From: JADJPO01 sp963724535
GTDB taxonomy: Bacteria > Actinomycetota > Actinomycetes > Actinomycetales > Kineosporiaceae
Assembly: GCA_963724535.1 (NCBI GenBank)
Contig: CAVRVD010000014.1
Location: forward strand, 372,001-436,000
Direction: 5' to 3'
DNA: 64,000 bases
The notes under the pieces were generated by a model. That model was not told the DNA's origin. It made no database searches and was given only the letters and a program-made list of their open reading frames with translations. Shown piece after piece: positions 24,560 to 32,743 of this stretch (positions are counted from its first letter, which is position 1; each line of letters opens with the position of its first letter). Position numbers and translations under genes: made by a program.

Positions 24560-25312
24560 CTAGGGGAGGGGGTCGACCAGCCGACGCAGCGTCTCCGGGT
24601 CGGCGACCAGGTCGACGTACTGGTCGCGGATCGTCCTGAGGTGGTGCTCCACCGCCTCGGTGACGGCGCGCTTGAGCTGGTTGATGCCGTGCAGGCCGAA
24701 CAGCGCGGAGATGGGGGAGCGGTCGGTCAGCGCGGCGAGGATCACGGCAAGGTTGGCGACGCCCGGGCGCAGCTGCGGGTCGTAGCCGAGCATCGGATCC
24801 AGATCCGTTGTCGCCGAACGGATCGCGGCAGCTACCCGGAGCGGGGTGTCGAGCAGGTGGACGATGCCGCGCCGGTCACCGGGCACCGTTCCCATCAGCC
24901 GCCGCGGATGGCGCAGGTCGTACACAGCGACCCCGTGGGGCCTTCTCCTGCCGTCCGAGCGGGGGGGCCTGGGGTCGAGGTCGGCGTCGGGGGACCCGTT
25001 GCCCGTCGGGCGCAGGTCCACGACCTGTCCGGTCGCGGGTGCGGCCAGCTCGAAGACGGCCGAGCCGAGGCCGCAGCCGACCAGGGTCGCGGCGGCCAGC
25101 GCGGCGTCCTCAGCCGCGCCGGACAGCCGCACGGTGAGGTCCACCATGGGGTCCGCGGCCAGGGCACGCATGATCTGCACCGGGCCCAGGTAGTCACCCA
25201 GGTGCAGCGGGCGGGCCGGGCCGAGGTCGTGGACGATGCGGCGCCGCCGCACCGGGTCGGCCGGCGGGCGCTCCCCGATCGTCGCAGTCACGTCCCCCGA
25301 GGCCGGGCTCAT
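24560..25312 (-). CDS. Tryptophanyl-tRNA synthetase-like protein without KMSKS motif
   Basis: A 250-residue protein, 80 shorter than TrpRS. PLHLGDYLGPVQIM (35-48) matches the TrpRS HIGH region (LHLGNYLGA). Residues 138-200 follow the KMSKS-to-C-terminal stretch: RLMGT stands where KMSKS belongs, then IVHLLDTPLRVAAAIRSATT, YDPQLRPGVANLAVILAAL and finally KRAVTEAVEHHLRTIRDQY. The central tryptophan-binding and dimer region is shortened and replaced by a Pro/Arg/Asp-rich stretch (100-130). Without KMSKS, amino-acid activation is unlikely. The ATG has AAGGAC 7 nt upstream and the frame is open, so it looks like a maintained paralogue rather than decay. It follows lhgO by 24 nt and may share its transcript. 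Confidence 0.72.
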   Translation of the reverse strand: MSPASGDVTATIGERPPADPVRRRRIVHDLGPARPLHLGDYLGPVQIMRALAADPMVDLTVRLSGAAEDAALAAATLVGCGLGSAVFELAAPATGQVVDLRPTGNGSPDADLDPRPPRSDGRRRPHGVAVYDLRHPRRLMGTVPGDRRGIVHLLDTPLRVAAAIRSATTDLDPMLGYDPQLRPGVANLAVILAALTDRSPISALFGLHGINQLKRAVTEAVEHHLRTIRDQYVDLVADPETLRRLVDPLP

Positions 25313-25336
25313 CCGTCGTCCTTCACGCGTTGTCCC

Positions 25337-26560
25337 TCATTCGGCATCTGAGGTGATCTGTTTCAGCACCTGCTCGCCAACATGCTCGGCGATGGCGAGG
25401 GAGGAGGTGGCGGCGGGGGAGGGGGCGTTGCGCAGTGCGGTGACCTTGCCGAGGTGGTTGATCCGGAAGTCGTCGACGAGCGAGCCGTCCCGATCCACGG
25501 CCTGCGCGCGTACGCCCGCCGGAGCCGGCTCGACGTCGTCCGGGCCGACGTCGGGCACGTACTTCCGGGCCCGGGCCATGTAGAGCCTGCGGGAGGCCGA
25601 ACCGGCCATCTCCTCCACGCCCATCTTCCAGTGCTTGCGCGCCAGGGCCCGGAAACCCGGCCAGGCCAGGGTCTCCTTGAGCTCGCCCAGCGAGACGTTC
25701 CTGCGCTCGTAGCCCTCCCGGGCCAGGGCCAGGACGGCGTTCGGGCCGATGTCGACGCGCCCATCGACGCGCTTGGTGAAGTGGACGCCGAGGAAGGGGT
25801 AGTCCGGGTCGGGGACGGGGTAGATCAGCCCGTTGACCAGTGCGGCGCGCTCCGGGACGAGGGTGAAGTACTCGCCGCGGAACGGCACGATGGCCGGCTC
25901 GGCGTCGTCGCCGGCCCAGCGGGCGACGACGTCGGACTGCAGGCCGGCGCAGATCACCAACCGGTCGAAGGTGAACAGCTCGCGAGGGGTGTGCACGTCC
26001 ACGACACCGGCCCGCTGGACGATCCGGGTGGCCGGGGTGGACAGGCGTACCGAGCCGCCGGCCTTCTCCACATCATCGGCGTAGGCCTGGGTGACGGCGA
26101 CGAAGTCGGTGATCGCGGTGTGCGGGGAGTGCAGCGCCTCGACCCCTGCTGCGTGCGGCTCGAGGTCCTTGATACCGGCGGCGTCCAGGCCGCGCAGGCC
26201 GGGCACGCCGTTCTCGGTGGCGCGCTCGCGGATCCGCTCCAGGGCGCGTCGTTCGGAGTCGTCGACGGCCACGACGAGCTTGCCGCACTCGGAGTAGGGA
26301 AGATGCTTCTCGGCGCAGTACTCCTTGAGCAGGGCCATGCCGCGGCGGCACAGTGTCGCCTTGAGCGAACCGGGCGGGTAGTACAGGCCGGCGTGGACGA
26401 CGCCGCTGTTGTGCCCGGTCTGGTGGGCGGCGACCCGGTCCTCCTTGTCGAGGACGGTGACCTCGGCGCCCGGCATCAGCTCGGTCAGCCGTCGGGCGAC
26501 CGCGAGCCCGAGAATGCCGGCGCCGATGACGCCGACCCGCTCCATCGACCGCGTGCTCAC
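25337..26560 (-). CDS. lhgO: L-2-hydroxyglutarate oxidase
   Basis: A 407-residue FAD enzyme of the DAO superfamily. It has an N-terminal dinucleotide-binding GxGxxG (GVIGAGILGLAVARRL) and the LhgO hallmarks HQTGHNSGVVHAGLYYPPGS and FLGVHFTKRVDGRVDIGPNA. It oxidises L-2-hydroxyglutarate to 2-oxoglutarate, clearing a product of side reactions of central dehydrogenases and passing electrons to oxygen or the quinone pool. The GTG at 26558-26560 has AGGAGGA 6 nt upstream. The TrpRS-like gene follows at 24 nt. About 244 nt upstream hold no gene. Confidence 0.92.
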   Translation of the reverse strand: MSTRSMERVGVIGAGILGLAVARRLTELMPGAEVTVLDKEDRVAAHQTGHNSGVVHAGLYYPPGSLKATLCRRGMALLKEYCAEKHLPYSECGKLVVAVDDSERRALERIRERATENGVPGLRGLDAAGIKDLEPHAAGVEALHSPHTAITDFVAVTQAYADDVEKAGGSVRLSTPATRIVQRAGVVDVHTPRELFTFDRLVICAGLQSDVVARWAGDDAEPAIVPFRGEYFTLVPERAALVNGLIYPVPDPDYPFLGVHFTKRVDGRVDIGPNAVLALAREGYERRNVSLGELKETLAWPGFRALARKHWKMGVEEMAGSASRRLYMARARKYVPDVGPDDVEPAPAGVRAQAVDRDGSLVDDFRINHLGKVTALRNAPSPAATSSLAIAEHVGEQVLKQITSDAE

Positions 26561-26804
26561 CCGTCGTCCTCCTGGTCCTGGTTCCTTCGGGTTCGTCCCG
26601 ACTGCCGCCAGCTCGCTGCCAACGGTCCACTATCTCATCGCCGCCGCGGTGGGCCGGCGCACGGCTCGTCCAGTCGGGGGTTCGGAGTGTGGACGCTCAC
26701 ATCTGGGGCGTGGGCTCGACGAAGTCTGCGTGGGGCGCGCGAAGCCGGCAGCCGGGCTGGTCGGCCAACCCGAGGGCGCAGCGCAGCACGGCAGTCGACC
26801 CTTG

Positions 26805-27095
26805 CTAGCCCGCCACCTTGTCAGCCGGGTCGGCCCGGTCGGCCGGGTCGGCCTGGATCCCCGACCGAGGGTCGGTGGGTCGGTCGGGGCCCTGGTCCAG
26901 CAGGTCCTGCTCGATGCGGGTCAGGGCGGCCAGCCCCACCGGGAGCAGGCAGGTGAACAGCAGGGCGACCCGCCCGGGGGACAGCCAGTCGCCCGGCCAC
27001 AGCACCGCCGCGGCCACGCCCGTCCAGGCGATCAGGCTCGGGGGACTTGGGCGACGGACCCGCCGTACTCGGCCCTCCACCGGCACTGCGACCAT
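26805..27095 (-). CDS. Small membrane protein, unknown function
   Basis: A 96-residue protein. The ATG at 27093-27095 has GAGGAG 7 nt upstream, which decides this start over the longer frame to 27392. A basic N-terminus (RVRRVRRPSPPS) is followed by two adjacent hydrophobic helices (about 22-37 and 43-58). The hydrophilic acidic tail contains ADPADRADPADK, encoded by short CCGGGTCGG-type DNA repeats. No family is recognised. It is divergent from the GlcD-like oxidase gene. Confidence 0.6.
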   Translation of the reverse strand: MVAVPVEGRVRRVRRPSPPSLIAWTGVAAAVLWPGDWLSPGRVALLFTCLLPVGLAALTRIEQDLLDQGPDRPTDPRSGIQADPADRADPADKVAG

Positions 27096-27283
27096 GGCCG
27101 GCTCCTCACTCCTGTCGCGGATGTCTGTCGCGTCGATCCTGTTGCCGGGACGCCCACTCCCATACCTGTCGTGAGGTTCCCCGCTGCTGGGCTCGTCGGA
27201 CGGACACCCACCGGGGTTGATGACCGGAAGGTGGTCGAGACCAAGTCGAGACCTTGCCCTGACGCCGGCACCTCCGGCCCACC

Positions 27284-27289
27284 TACCCT
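27284..27289 (+). promoter_or_regulatory. -10 box (TACCCT) of leaderless FAD-oxidase gene
   Basis: TACCCT ends 6 nt before the ATG at 27296. Confidence 0.55.
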
Positions 27290-27295
27290 GGCCGG

Positions 27296-28741
27296 ATGAG
27301 CGCCGGGGCAGTGCCGCAGAACCGTCCGGACGACGGAGCGCTTGTCGCGACGTCCGACCCGGGTGCCGTCGCCGAGCAGCTCCGCGGCGCACTCGCCGAC
27401 GTGCTGCCGCAGGAGGCGCTGGTCGTCGACCGTGACCGGATGGAGAGCTACCGGTACGACCGCGCCATGTTCTGCCCGGCCGGGGTGCCGGCCGCCGTCG
27501 TCCTGGCCCGGAGCACCGAGCACGTCCAGGCGGCGCTGCGGGTGGCGGGCCGGTTCGGGGTACCGGTGGTTCCGCAGGGCGCGCGCAGCGGGCTGTCCGG
27601 GGCGGCCAACGCCATCGACGACTGCCTTGTGGTGAGCACTGAGCTGATGACCAGGATCCTCGAGATCGACGTCGCCAACCGCCTGGTGGTCACCCAGCCC
27701 GGGATCTACAACGCTGACCTGTCGGCAGCCGTCGCCGAGCACGGGCTGTTCTACCCACCGGACCCCTCCAGCTGGGAGTTCTGCTCGATCGGCGGCAACC
27801 TGGCCACCAACTCCGGTGGGCTGTGCTGCGTCAAGTACGGCGTCACCACCGACTATGTCCTCGGCCTGGAGGTGGTCCTCGCCTCCGCAGAGGTGATCCG
27901 GACCGGCCGGCGAACCGTCAAGGGCGTGGCCGGCTACGACCTCACCCGGCTGTTCGTCGGTAGCGAGGGCACTCTCGGGATCATCACCGAGGCGACGCTC
28001 GCCCTGCGCCCGGCCGCGCACCGTCCGCAGACCGGGGCCGCGCTGTTCGGCTCGATCCGGCAGGCGGCGGACACCGTCTCGGCGGTGGTCCGCAGTGGTC
28101 TGGTGCCGAGTCTGCTGGAGATCATGGACCAGACGTCGGTGCGAGCGGCGGCCGCCCACCTGCGCACCGACCTGCCCCAGGACTGCGCCGCGATGCTGGT
28201 CTGGCAGAGCGACAACGCCGAGGGGACGGCGCGTGAGCTGGTCAGCGCGATCGGCGCGCTGGCTCGCGAACAGGGCGGCGAGGTGATCGAAGCCGATGAC
28301 CCTGGTGAGGCCGAACTGCTGTTGGCCGCCCGGCGGTGTGTGCTGACCGCCCTGGAGGGGATGGGGGCCACCCTGATCGACGATGTCTGCGTCCCCCGCA
28401 GCCGGCTCGGCGATCTGATGGAGGGTGTGCAGGCGATCGCGGCCGCCCAGGACCTGGTCATCGGCGTGGTCGGTCACGCCGGCGACGGCAACATGCACCC
28501 GACGGTTGTGTTCGATCCCGCCTCGCCGGAGGCCGTGGCCCGGGCCCAGGCGGCCTACGGCGAGGTGATGGACCTCGGGCTGGCCCTCGGCGGCACCATC
28601 ACCGGGGAGCACGGCATCGGGGTGCTGAAGCGGGACTGGCTCGTCCGCGAGCTCGGCGAGGCGAACCTGCAGGCGCAACGGGCGGTCAGGCGCGCGCTGG
28701 ACCCGCAGGGACTGCTCAACCCGGGCAAGGTCTTCACCTAG
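27296..28741 (+). CDS. FAD-linked oxidase, GlcD/D-lactate dehydrogenase type
   Basis: 481 residues. The PCMH-type FAD domain has VPQGARSGLSGAAN and PPDPSSWEFCSIGGNLATN. The C-terminal cap domain ends in VGHAGDGNMHPTVVFD and TGEHGIGVLKRDWL with the conserved catalytic histidines. It is typical of glycolate or D-2-hydroxyacid dehydrogenases that oxidise a 2-hydroxyacid to the 2-oxoacid. The substrate could be glycolate, D-lactate or D-2-hydroxyglutarate; proximity to lhgO makes the last attractive, but this is inference. No GlcE/GlcF-like partner is nearby. Confidence 0.88.
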   Translation: MSAGAVPQNRPDDGALVATSDPGAVAEQLRGALADVLPQEALVVDRDRMESYRYDRAMFCPAGVPAAVVLARSTEHVQAALRVAGRFGVPVVPQGARSGLSGAANAIDDCLVVSTELMTRILEIDVANRLVVTQPGIYNADLSAAVAEHGLFYPPDPSSWEFCSIGGNLATNSGGLCCVKYGVTTDYVLGLEVVLASAEVIRTGRRTVKGVAGYDLTRLFVGSEGTLGIITEATLALRPAAHRPQTGAALFGSIRQAADTVSAVVRSGLVPSLLEIMDQTSVRAAAAHLRTDLPQDCAAMLVWQSDNAEGTARELVSAIGALAREQGGEVIEADDPGEAELLLAARRCVLTALEGMGATLIDDVCVPRSRLGDLMEGVQAIAAAQDLVIGVVGHAGDGNMHPTVVFDPASPEAVARAQAAYGEVMDLGLALGGTITGEHGIGVLKRDWLVRELGEANLQAQRAVRRALDPQGLLNPGKVFT

Positions 28742-28861
28742 TGGTCGGCGAGCCGGTGGCGCCCTGCCTGTGACGTAGAGCAGATGGTTCGCAACTCTCC
28801 GATGAGAAGTATTTCGTGTCAAAGCGTGTGCGGAGAGCAATCAACGTGGCACTCTGAGCAC

Positions 28862-30577
28862 ATGGACGGGGCGACGGCCGGCATGGCAGTGCGGCAGGGG
28901 CGGCGCCCCGTGGCCACGCTGCGGCCGCTCGGGGGGCCGGACCACCATGCGGACGAGGGTCGCCTGAGCGACCCGGCGGCCCTACGGCTCGACCTGCTCG
29001 AACAGGCACTGCACCGCAGTGCGGTGCTGCTTGCCGCGGTACCGGACGGAGCGGACAGCCAAGCCGGTCCGCCGTGGTTGGCTGAGGCGGACGCCGTGCT
29101 CGACATCCCTGTTGACTTCGACCGCACCGGGCTGTTGCGGGCCAGGGCCCAGGTGGCCCGCGGCACGCCCGGTGTGGCCTCGTCACGGGTGTCGACCACG
29201 GCGCCCTCTTCGGCCGCCGCCGCCACGCTCTCGCACGCGGTCGGCTACATCGACGCCGCGGTCGGCGCCCTGCGGGTGGACGAGGTCTCCGAGGCGCTCG
29301 AGCTCGCCGTCCGCGGGCTGGTCGCCTTCGACACCATCCCGCAGGTGCAGCAGGATCGGGTCGCCGAGGGCCGGATGGCCTCGGCGCTCGGTGATCTGTG
29401 CTGTGCCTTCTTCGACCACGAGCGGGCCCTGCGCTTCTACGAGATCGCCGCCGAGGCCCTGTCGCCGGCCACCGAACGGGCGGCCTGGACGGCCGCCTCG
29501 CGGCGGGTGGCCGACCTCGCCCTGATCCGGATGCGCGAGATCGCCGACGACCAGCACCCACGCCGGGCGGACCTGCTCGCCCGGGCCGAGCAGATCGGGC
29601 ACCGGTTGTCGGCGATCGGGGAGCCGCGGCACGTCGTGGCGGTCTACGGGCGGCGGATCGTCGCCGACGTCCGCTGCGAGCAGGGTGCGCCCGCCGCGGC
29701 CTGGCAGCTGCTGGAACTGACCGACCGGGCGATCATCATGTCGGCGCGCTGTGAGCGACGCTCTGCCGCCGACCGGGAGATCGCGGTCGTCCGGCTCACC
29801 CGCGGCCGCTGCCTACACCAGCTGGGCCGGTCGACCGACGCCCTGGCCGAGCTGGATGCGGCGCTGGCCGGGCTCGACCCGGACCTCGACCTGGTGCACC
29901 ACATGGAGGGGCTGCGGCTGCGTTCCTTGGCCCGTGAGGACGCCGGGGACACCCACGGCGCGCTGGTCGACAGCCGCCGGCTCGCCGATCGCGTCTGGGC
30001 CCGACACCAACGGCAGATCGGCGGGTTCATGGACCAGGTCTGGGGACGTGCGGGTGCGGAGTCGCGCCGGCGGGCCCTGGAGATGCGCGAGCAGCAACTG
30101 ATCCGCACCGCCGAGCAGGATCCGCTGACCGGGCTGGCCAACCGTCGTGGTGTCGAGCGGTTCTGCGCCACGATGCCGCCCGGTTCGCACGTCTGCCTGG
30201 TGCTGATCGACATCGACCACTTCAAGGCGGTCAACGACCGCTACGGCCACGCCGCCGGGGATGCCGTGCTGCGCGAAGTGGGCGCAGTGCTGACCGGGTC
30301 GGTGCGGGACGTCGACCGGGTGGCGCGCTGGGGCGGCGAGGAGTTCCTCATCGCGCTGCCCACGCCGTCTGCCGAGCTCGGTGCCGAGGCGGCGACCCGG
30401 GTGCTGTCCCGGGTGGCCGAGCACGACTGGTCGAGCGTGCTCGGCACGGTGCGGCTGACGGTCAGTGCCGGGGTGGCCAGCGGGCCCGCTGGGGACCTGC
30501 GCGGAGTCCTGGACCAGGCCGACGCCGCCCTCTACAGCGCGAAGCGCGCCGGGCGTAACCGGGTCGTCGCCGCCTGA
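28862..30577 (+). CDS. Diguanylate cyclase with N-terminal helical (TPR-like) region
   Basis: 571 residues from the ATG at 28862. Residues about 120-400 are alanine-rich helical pairs resembling TPR repeats, with no membrane segment, so a cytoplasmic sensor is likely. The GGDEF domain (about 415-571) starts DPLTGLANRRGV, has the metal and substrate residues DIDHFKAVNDRYGH and an active-site GGEEF (491-495). An inhibitory I-site R482xxD485 lies five residues before it, so product inhibition is expected. Starts at 28784 or 28802 would read through a less GC-rich segment that looks like a promoter region, so they are less favoured. Product c-di-GMP could act on the PilZ protein at 10563-11276. 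Confidence 0.88.
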   Translation: MDGATAGMAVRQGRRPVATLRPLGGPDHHADEGRLSDPAALRLDLLEQALHRSAVLLAAVPDGADSQAGPPWLAEADAVLDIPVDFDRTGLLRARAQVARGTPGVASSRVSTTAPSSAAAATLSHAVGYIDAAVGALRVDEVSEALELAVRGLVAFDTIPQVQQDRVAEGRMASALGDLCCAFFDHERALRFYEIAAEALSPATERAAWTAASRRVADLALIRMREIADDQHPRRADLLARAEQIGHRLSAIGEPRHVVAVYGRRIVADVRCEQGAPAAAWQLLELTDRAIIMSARCERRSAADREIAVVRLTRGRCLHQLGRSTDALAELDAALAGLDPDLDLVHHMEGLRLRSLAREDAGDTHGALVDSRRLADRVWARHQRQIGGFMDQVWGRAGAESRRRALEMREQQLIRTAEQDPLTGLANRRGVERFCATMPPGSHVCLVLIDIDHFKAVNDRYGHAAGDAVLREVGAVLTGSVRDVDRVARWGGEEFLIALPTPSAELGAEAATRVLSRVAEHDWSSVLGTVRLTVSAGVASGPAGDLRGVLDQADAALYSAKRAGRNRVVAA

Positions 30578-30668
30578 GGCGCCACCTAGCGTCCGCCGGT
30601 CCACGATTTCGTCCCCGGACACGGCGGCGAGTGTCAGGTCGGGTGGGCTGATGGTGCACTCTGGTGCT

Positions 30669-31781
30669 ATGACCACACAGCCGCCCGGTTGGTATCCCGA
30701 CGCCTCGCTGCCCGGTCAGGAACGGTGGTGGGACGGCAACGCCTGGAGCTCGGTGACCCGTGCGATCCCGGACAGCTCGGGGATGTCGTCCGTGTTCGGA
30801 GCGCCGTCCGCCCCGCAGGATCCCGGTTCGGACGCGCCGGACGCCTGGGCGAGCCCGCATCAACAGGAGCAGCCTGCGACACCGTCGTGGGGTGCTCCGG
30901 GCGACCTGTCAGGTGGCGGGGGCGCCGGCGGGTCGGTAGGTGACTCCGGCTACGGGTCGACCCCGTACGGCCGGTACGAGCAGAACCAGCCGACTGGGCC
31001 GCACTACGGGCAGGACCCCTACAGTGCACCGCAGTCGGGTCAGCCGTCGTACGGGCAACAGCCGTTCCAGCAGCCCCAGGATGGCCAGCCGCAGTATGGT
31101 CAGGACCCCTACGCCGCGCGCCAGTACGGTCAACCGGCCGCCGGACAGTACGGCGAGGCCGGCGCGCCGGGTCAGCCGGGTCAGCCGGGTCAGCACCCGG
31201 CCTACGGCGCCCCGTCCGCGCCCTACCCCTCGTCCTACCCCTCCTCGACGCCGTACGACTCCAGAGGCTTCGGTCCGGCCAGCGGTCCCGGGTCGTTGGC
31301 CAGCCCGCTGGCCCGTCTTGGGGCCCGGATCGTGGACATCATCCTGATCGGGATCGTCACCGCGATCATCGGCGCCCCGTTCCTCGGCGAGATGCTGGGT
31401 GCGTTCCAGGACTACCTGGACTCGCTGCCGACCGACGGCAGCCAGGCGCCGGACCCGACCGAGATGATCTCGATCATGACCTCCGCCGGCTGGAGGTTCT
31501 CGTTGGTCAGCCTGGTGGTCAGCGCTGCCTACTACGTCAGCCTGACCGCGCTGCGCGGTGCCACGCTGGGCAAGTCCCTGGTCGGCCTGAAGGTGCAACG
31601 CCTGGCCGACGGGCAACGGCCCAACTGGTTCGACGCGGGCGTGCGCTGGGCGGTCGACGAGCTGCCGCAGCAGCTCATCGGGCCTCTGTGGTGGATCGAG
31701 CACCTGTGGTGCCTGTGGGACCCCAAGCGGCAGACCATCCACGACAAGCCGGCCAAGACGGTCGTGGTCCGCAGCCGGTGA
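30669..31781 (+). CDS. DUF2510-RDD family membrane protein
   Basis: 370 residues. The N-terminus is the short DUF2510 motif (PPGWYPDASLPGQERWWDG). A 150-residue Gln/Gly/Tyr/Pro-rich disordered stretch with YGQ and GQPGQPGQ repeats follows. The C-terminal RDD domain (about 212-370) has three or four helices, the conserved R-D pair (LGARIVDIIL) and the GATLGKSLVGLKV segment. RDD proteins are poorly understood; some act as transporters. A CACTCT box ends 6 nt before the ATG, consistent with a leaderless start. Confidence 0.85.
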   Translation: MTTQPPGWYPDASLPGQERWWDGNAWSSVTRAIPDSSGMSSVFGAPSAPQDPGSDAPDAWASPHQQEQPATPSWGAPGDLSGGGGAGGSVGDSGYGSTPYGRYEQNQPTGPHYGQDPYSAPQSGQPSYGQQPFQQPQDGQPQYGQDPYAARQYGQPAAGQYGEAGAPGQPGQPGQHPAYGAPSAPYPSSYPSSTPYDSRGFGPASGPGSLASPLARLGARIVDIILIGIVTAIIGAPFLGEMLGAFQDYLDSLPTDGSQAPDPTEMISIMTSAGWRFSLVSLVVSAAYYVSLTALRGATLGKSLVGLKVQRLADGQRPNWFDAGVRWAVDELPQQLIGPLWWIEHLWCLWDPKRQTIHDKPAKTVVVRSR

Positions 31782-31806
31782 CCGGTCGGGCAACCCTCGA
31801 CCGGGC

Positions 31807-32658
31807 TCAGTCCCGTCGAGCGATCAGGCCCAGGGCCAGCAGGCCGGCGAGGGTCGCGTCCACGTCGTCCACCTCGATGCCGGCCAGGAAGGCCCGGGTG
31901 ACGGCGGCGTCGGCCTCGCTCATCCGGCGGGCCGCCGAGGTGAGCGCGGCAGCGTCGGTCGCCGTCAGGATCGCGGCGAGCGCAGCGCCCTCGGTGCCGT
32001 TGAGCGCTGCCCGAACGGCGCACAGCACGTTCAGCCACCCGTAGCGGCCGCCCTGCCCGGACAGCAGTGCCCGGCCCGGTCCGGCGAGCCGCATGGCCAG
32101 GTCGAGGTCGACGGCCTCCCGCAGTGCCGCGGCGGCCCGTTGGTCGTCGTCGGCCCCCTCGTCGTCCAGGGCTATGCTCTCGGCGCCGTCCTCGGCGATC
32201 ACCCGCATCGCCGAGCGCCAGTCGCGCCGGATGGGCAGACCGATCCAGGCCGGTGCGGTGAAGTCGAGCGCCTCGAGCAGCACCCGTGCGGCCCGGCCGT
32301 CGTCCTGGGACGCCGGGTGGGAGCCCTGCGGCAGCTCCAGCCGCACTCCGACCACCTCGAACCGGTCGTCCTCGGCGAGCAGGTCGCGCGCCGCGCGCAC
32401 CTCCTGGCGCGCACCGACCAGCAGCACCGGCAGCGCGTGGTCTGCTGTGGTCGCCCGGTCGAGGACCTGACTGGCCCGGGCCGAGTCGAGGAGCAGCGGC
32501 CCCACCAGGTCGCCGTACCAGGCGGCACGGTGGTTGCGGTAGCCGGCCAAGTCGTCGGTGGCGACATCGAGCAGGCCGTCGAACAGCTCGGGCACGGGCG
32601 GCCCGTGGCCGGGGTCGGCACTCGACCCGGGCAGTCCCTCGAGGGCAGTGCTGGTCAC
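31807..32658 (-). CDS. Conserved-looking protein of unknown function
   Basis: A 283-residue soluble protein, not recognised. It is helical, acidic and rich in Ala, Leu and Asp, with no signal peptide or membrane segment. Notable segments are the aromatic HRAAWYGDLVGPLLL near 42-56, a hydrophobic strand ALPVLLVGA near 75-83 that could begin a Rossmann-like layer, and a helical C-terminus. Third-position GC is as in the neighbours, which supports coding. It is convergent with the RDD gene (25 nt) and divergent from icmF (85 nt), sharing that promoter region. Confidence 0.6.
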   Translation of the reverse strand: MTSTALEGLPGSSADPGHGPPVPELFDGLLDVATDDLAGYRNHRAAWYGDLVGPLLLDSARASQVLDRATTADHALPVLLVGARQEVRAARDLLAEDDRFEVVGVRLELPQGSHPASQDDGRAARVLLEALDFTAPAWIGLPIRRDWRSAMRVIAEDGAESIALDDEGADDDQRAAAALREAVDLDLAMRLAGPGRALLSGQGGRYGWLNVLCAVRAALNGTEGAALAAILTATDAAALTSAARRMSEADAAVTRAFLAGIEVDDVDATLAGLLALGLIARRD

Positions 32659-32694
32659 CAGGTGAGCCTATCGAGCCGAGGCGCCCCTGGACGA

Positions 32695-32727
32695 TTGCTA
32701 TGGCATCAGATAGTTTGAAGTCATAGT
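32695..32727 (+). promoter_or_regulatory. AT-rich icmF control region with short repeats
   Basis: This stretch is strikingly AT-rich for the window. TTGCTA (32695-32700) could be a -35. ATAGTT occurs twice, 14 nt apart, as direct repeats, and CTATG (32698-32702) forms an inverted repeat with CATAG (32722-32726). The icmF start follows with a strong GGAGGA site. The MarR gene at the end of the operon is a candidate binder; this is inference. Confidence 0.4.
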
Positions 32728-32743
32728 TACTGGAGGAGCGACT

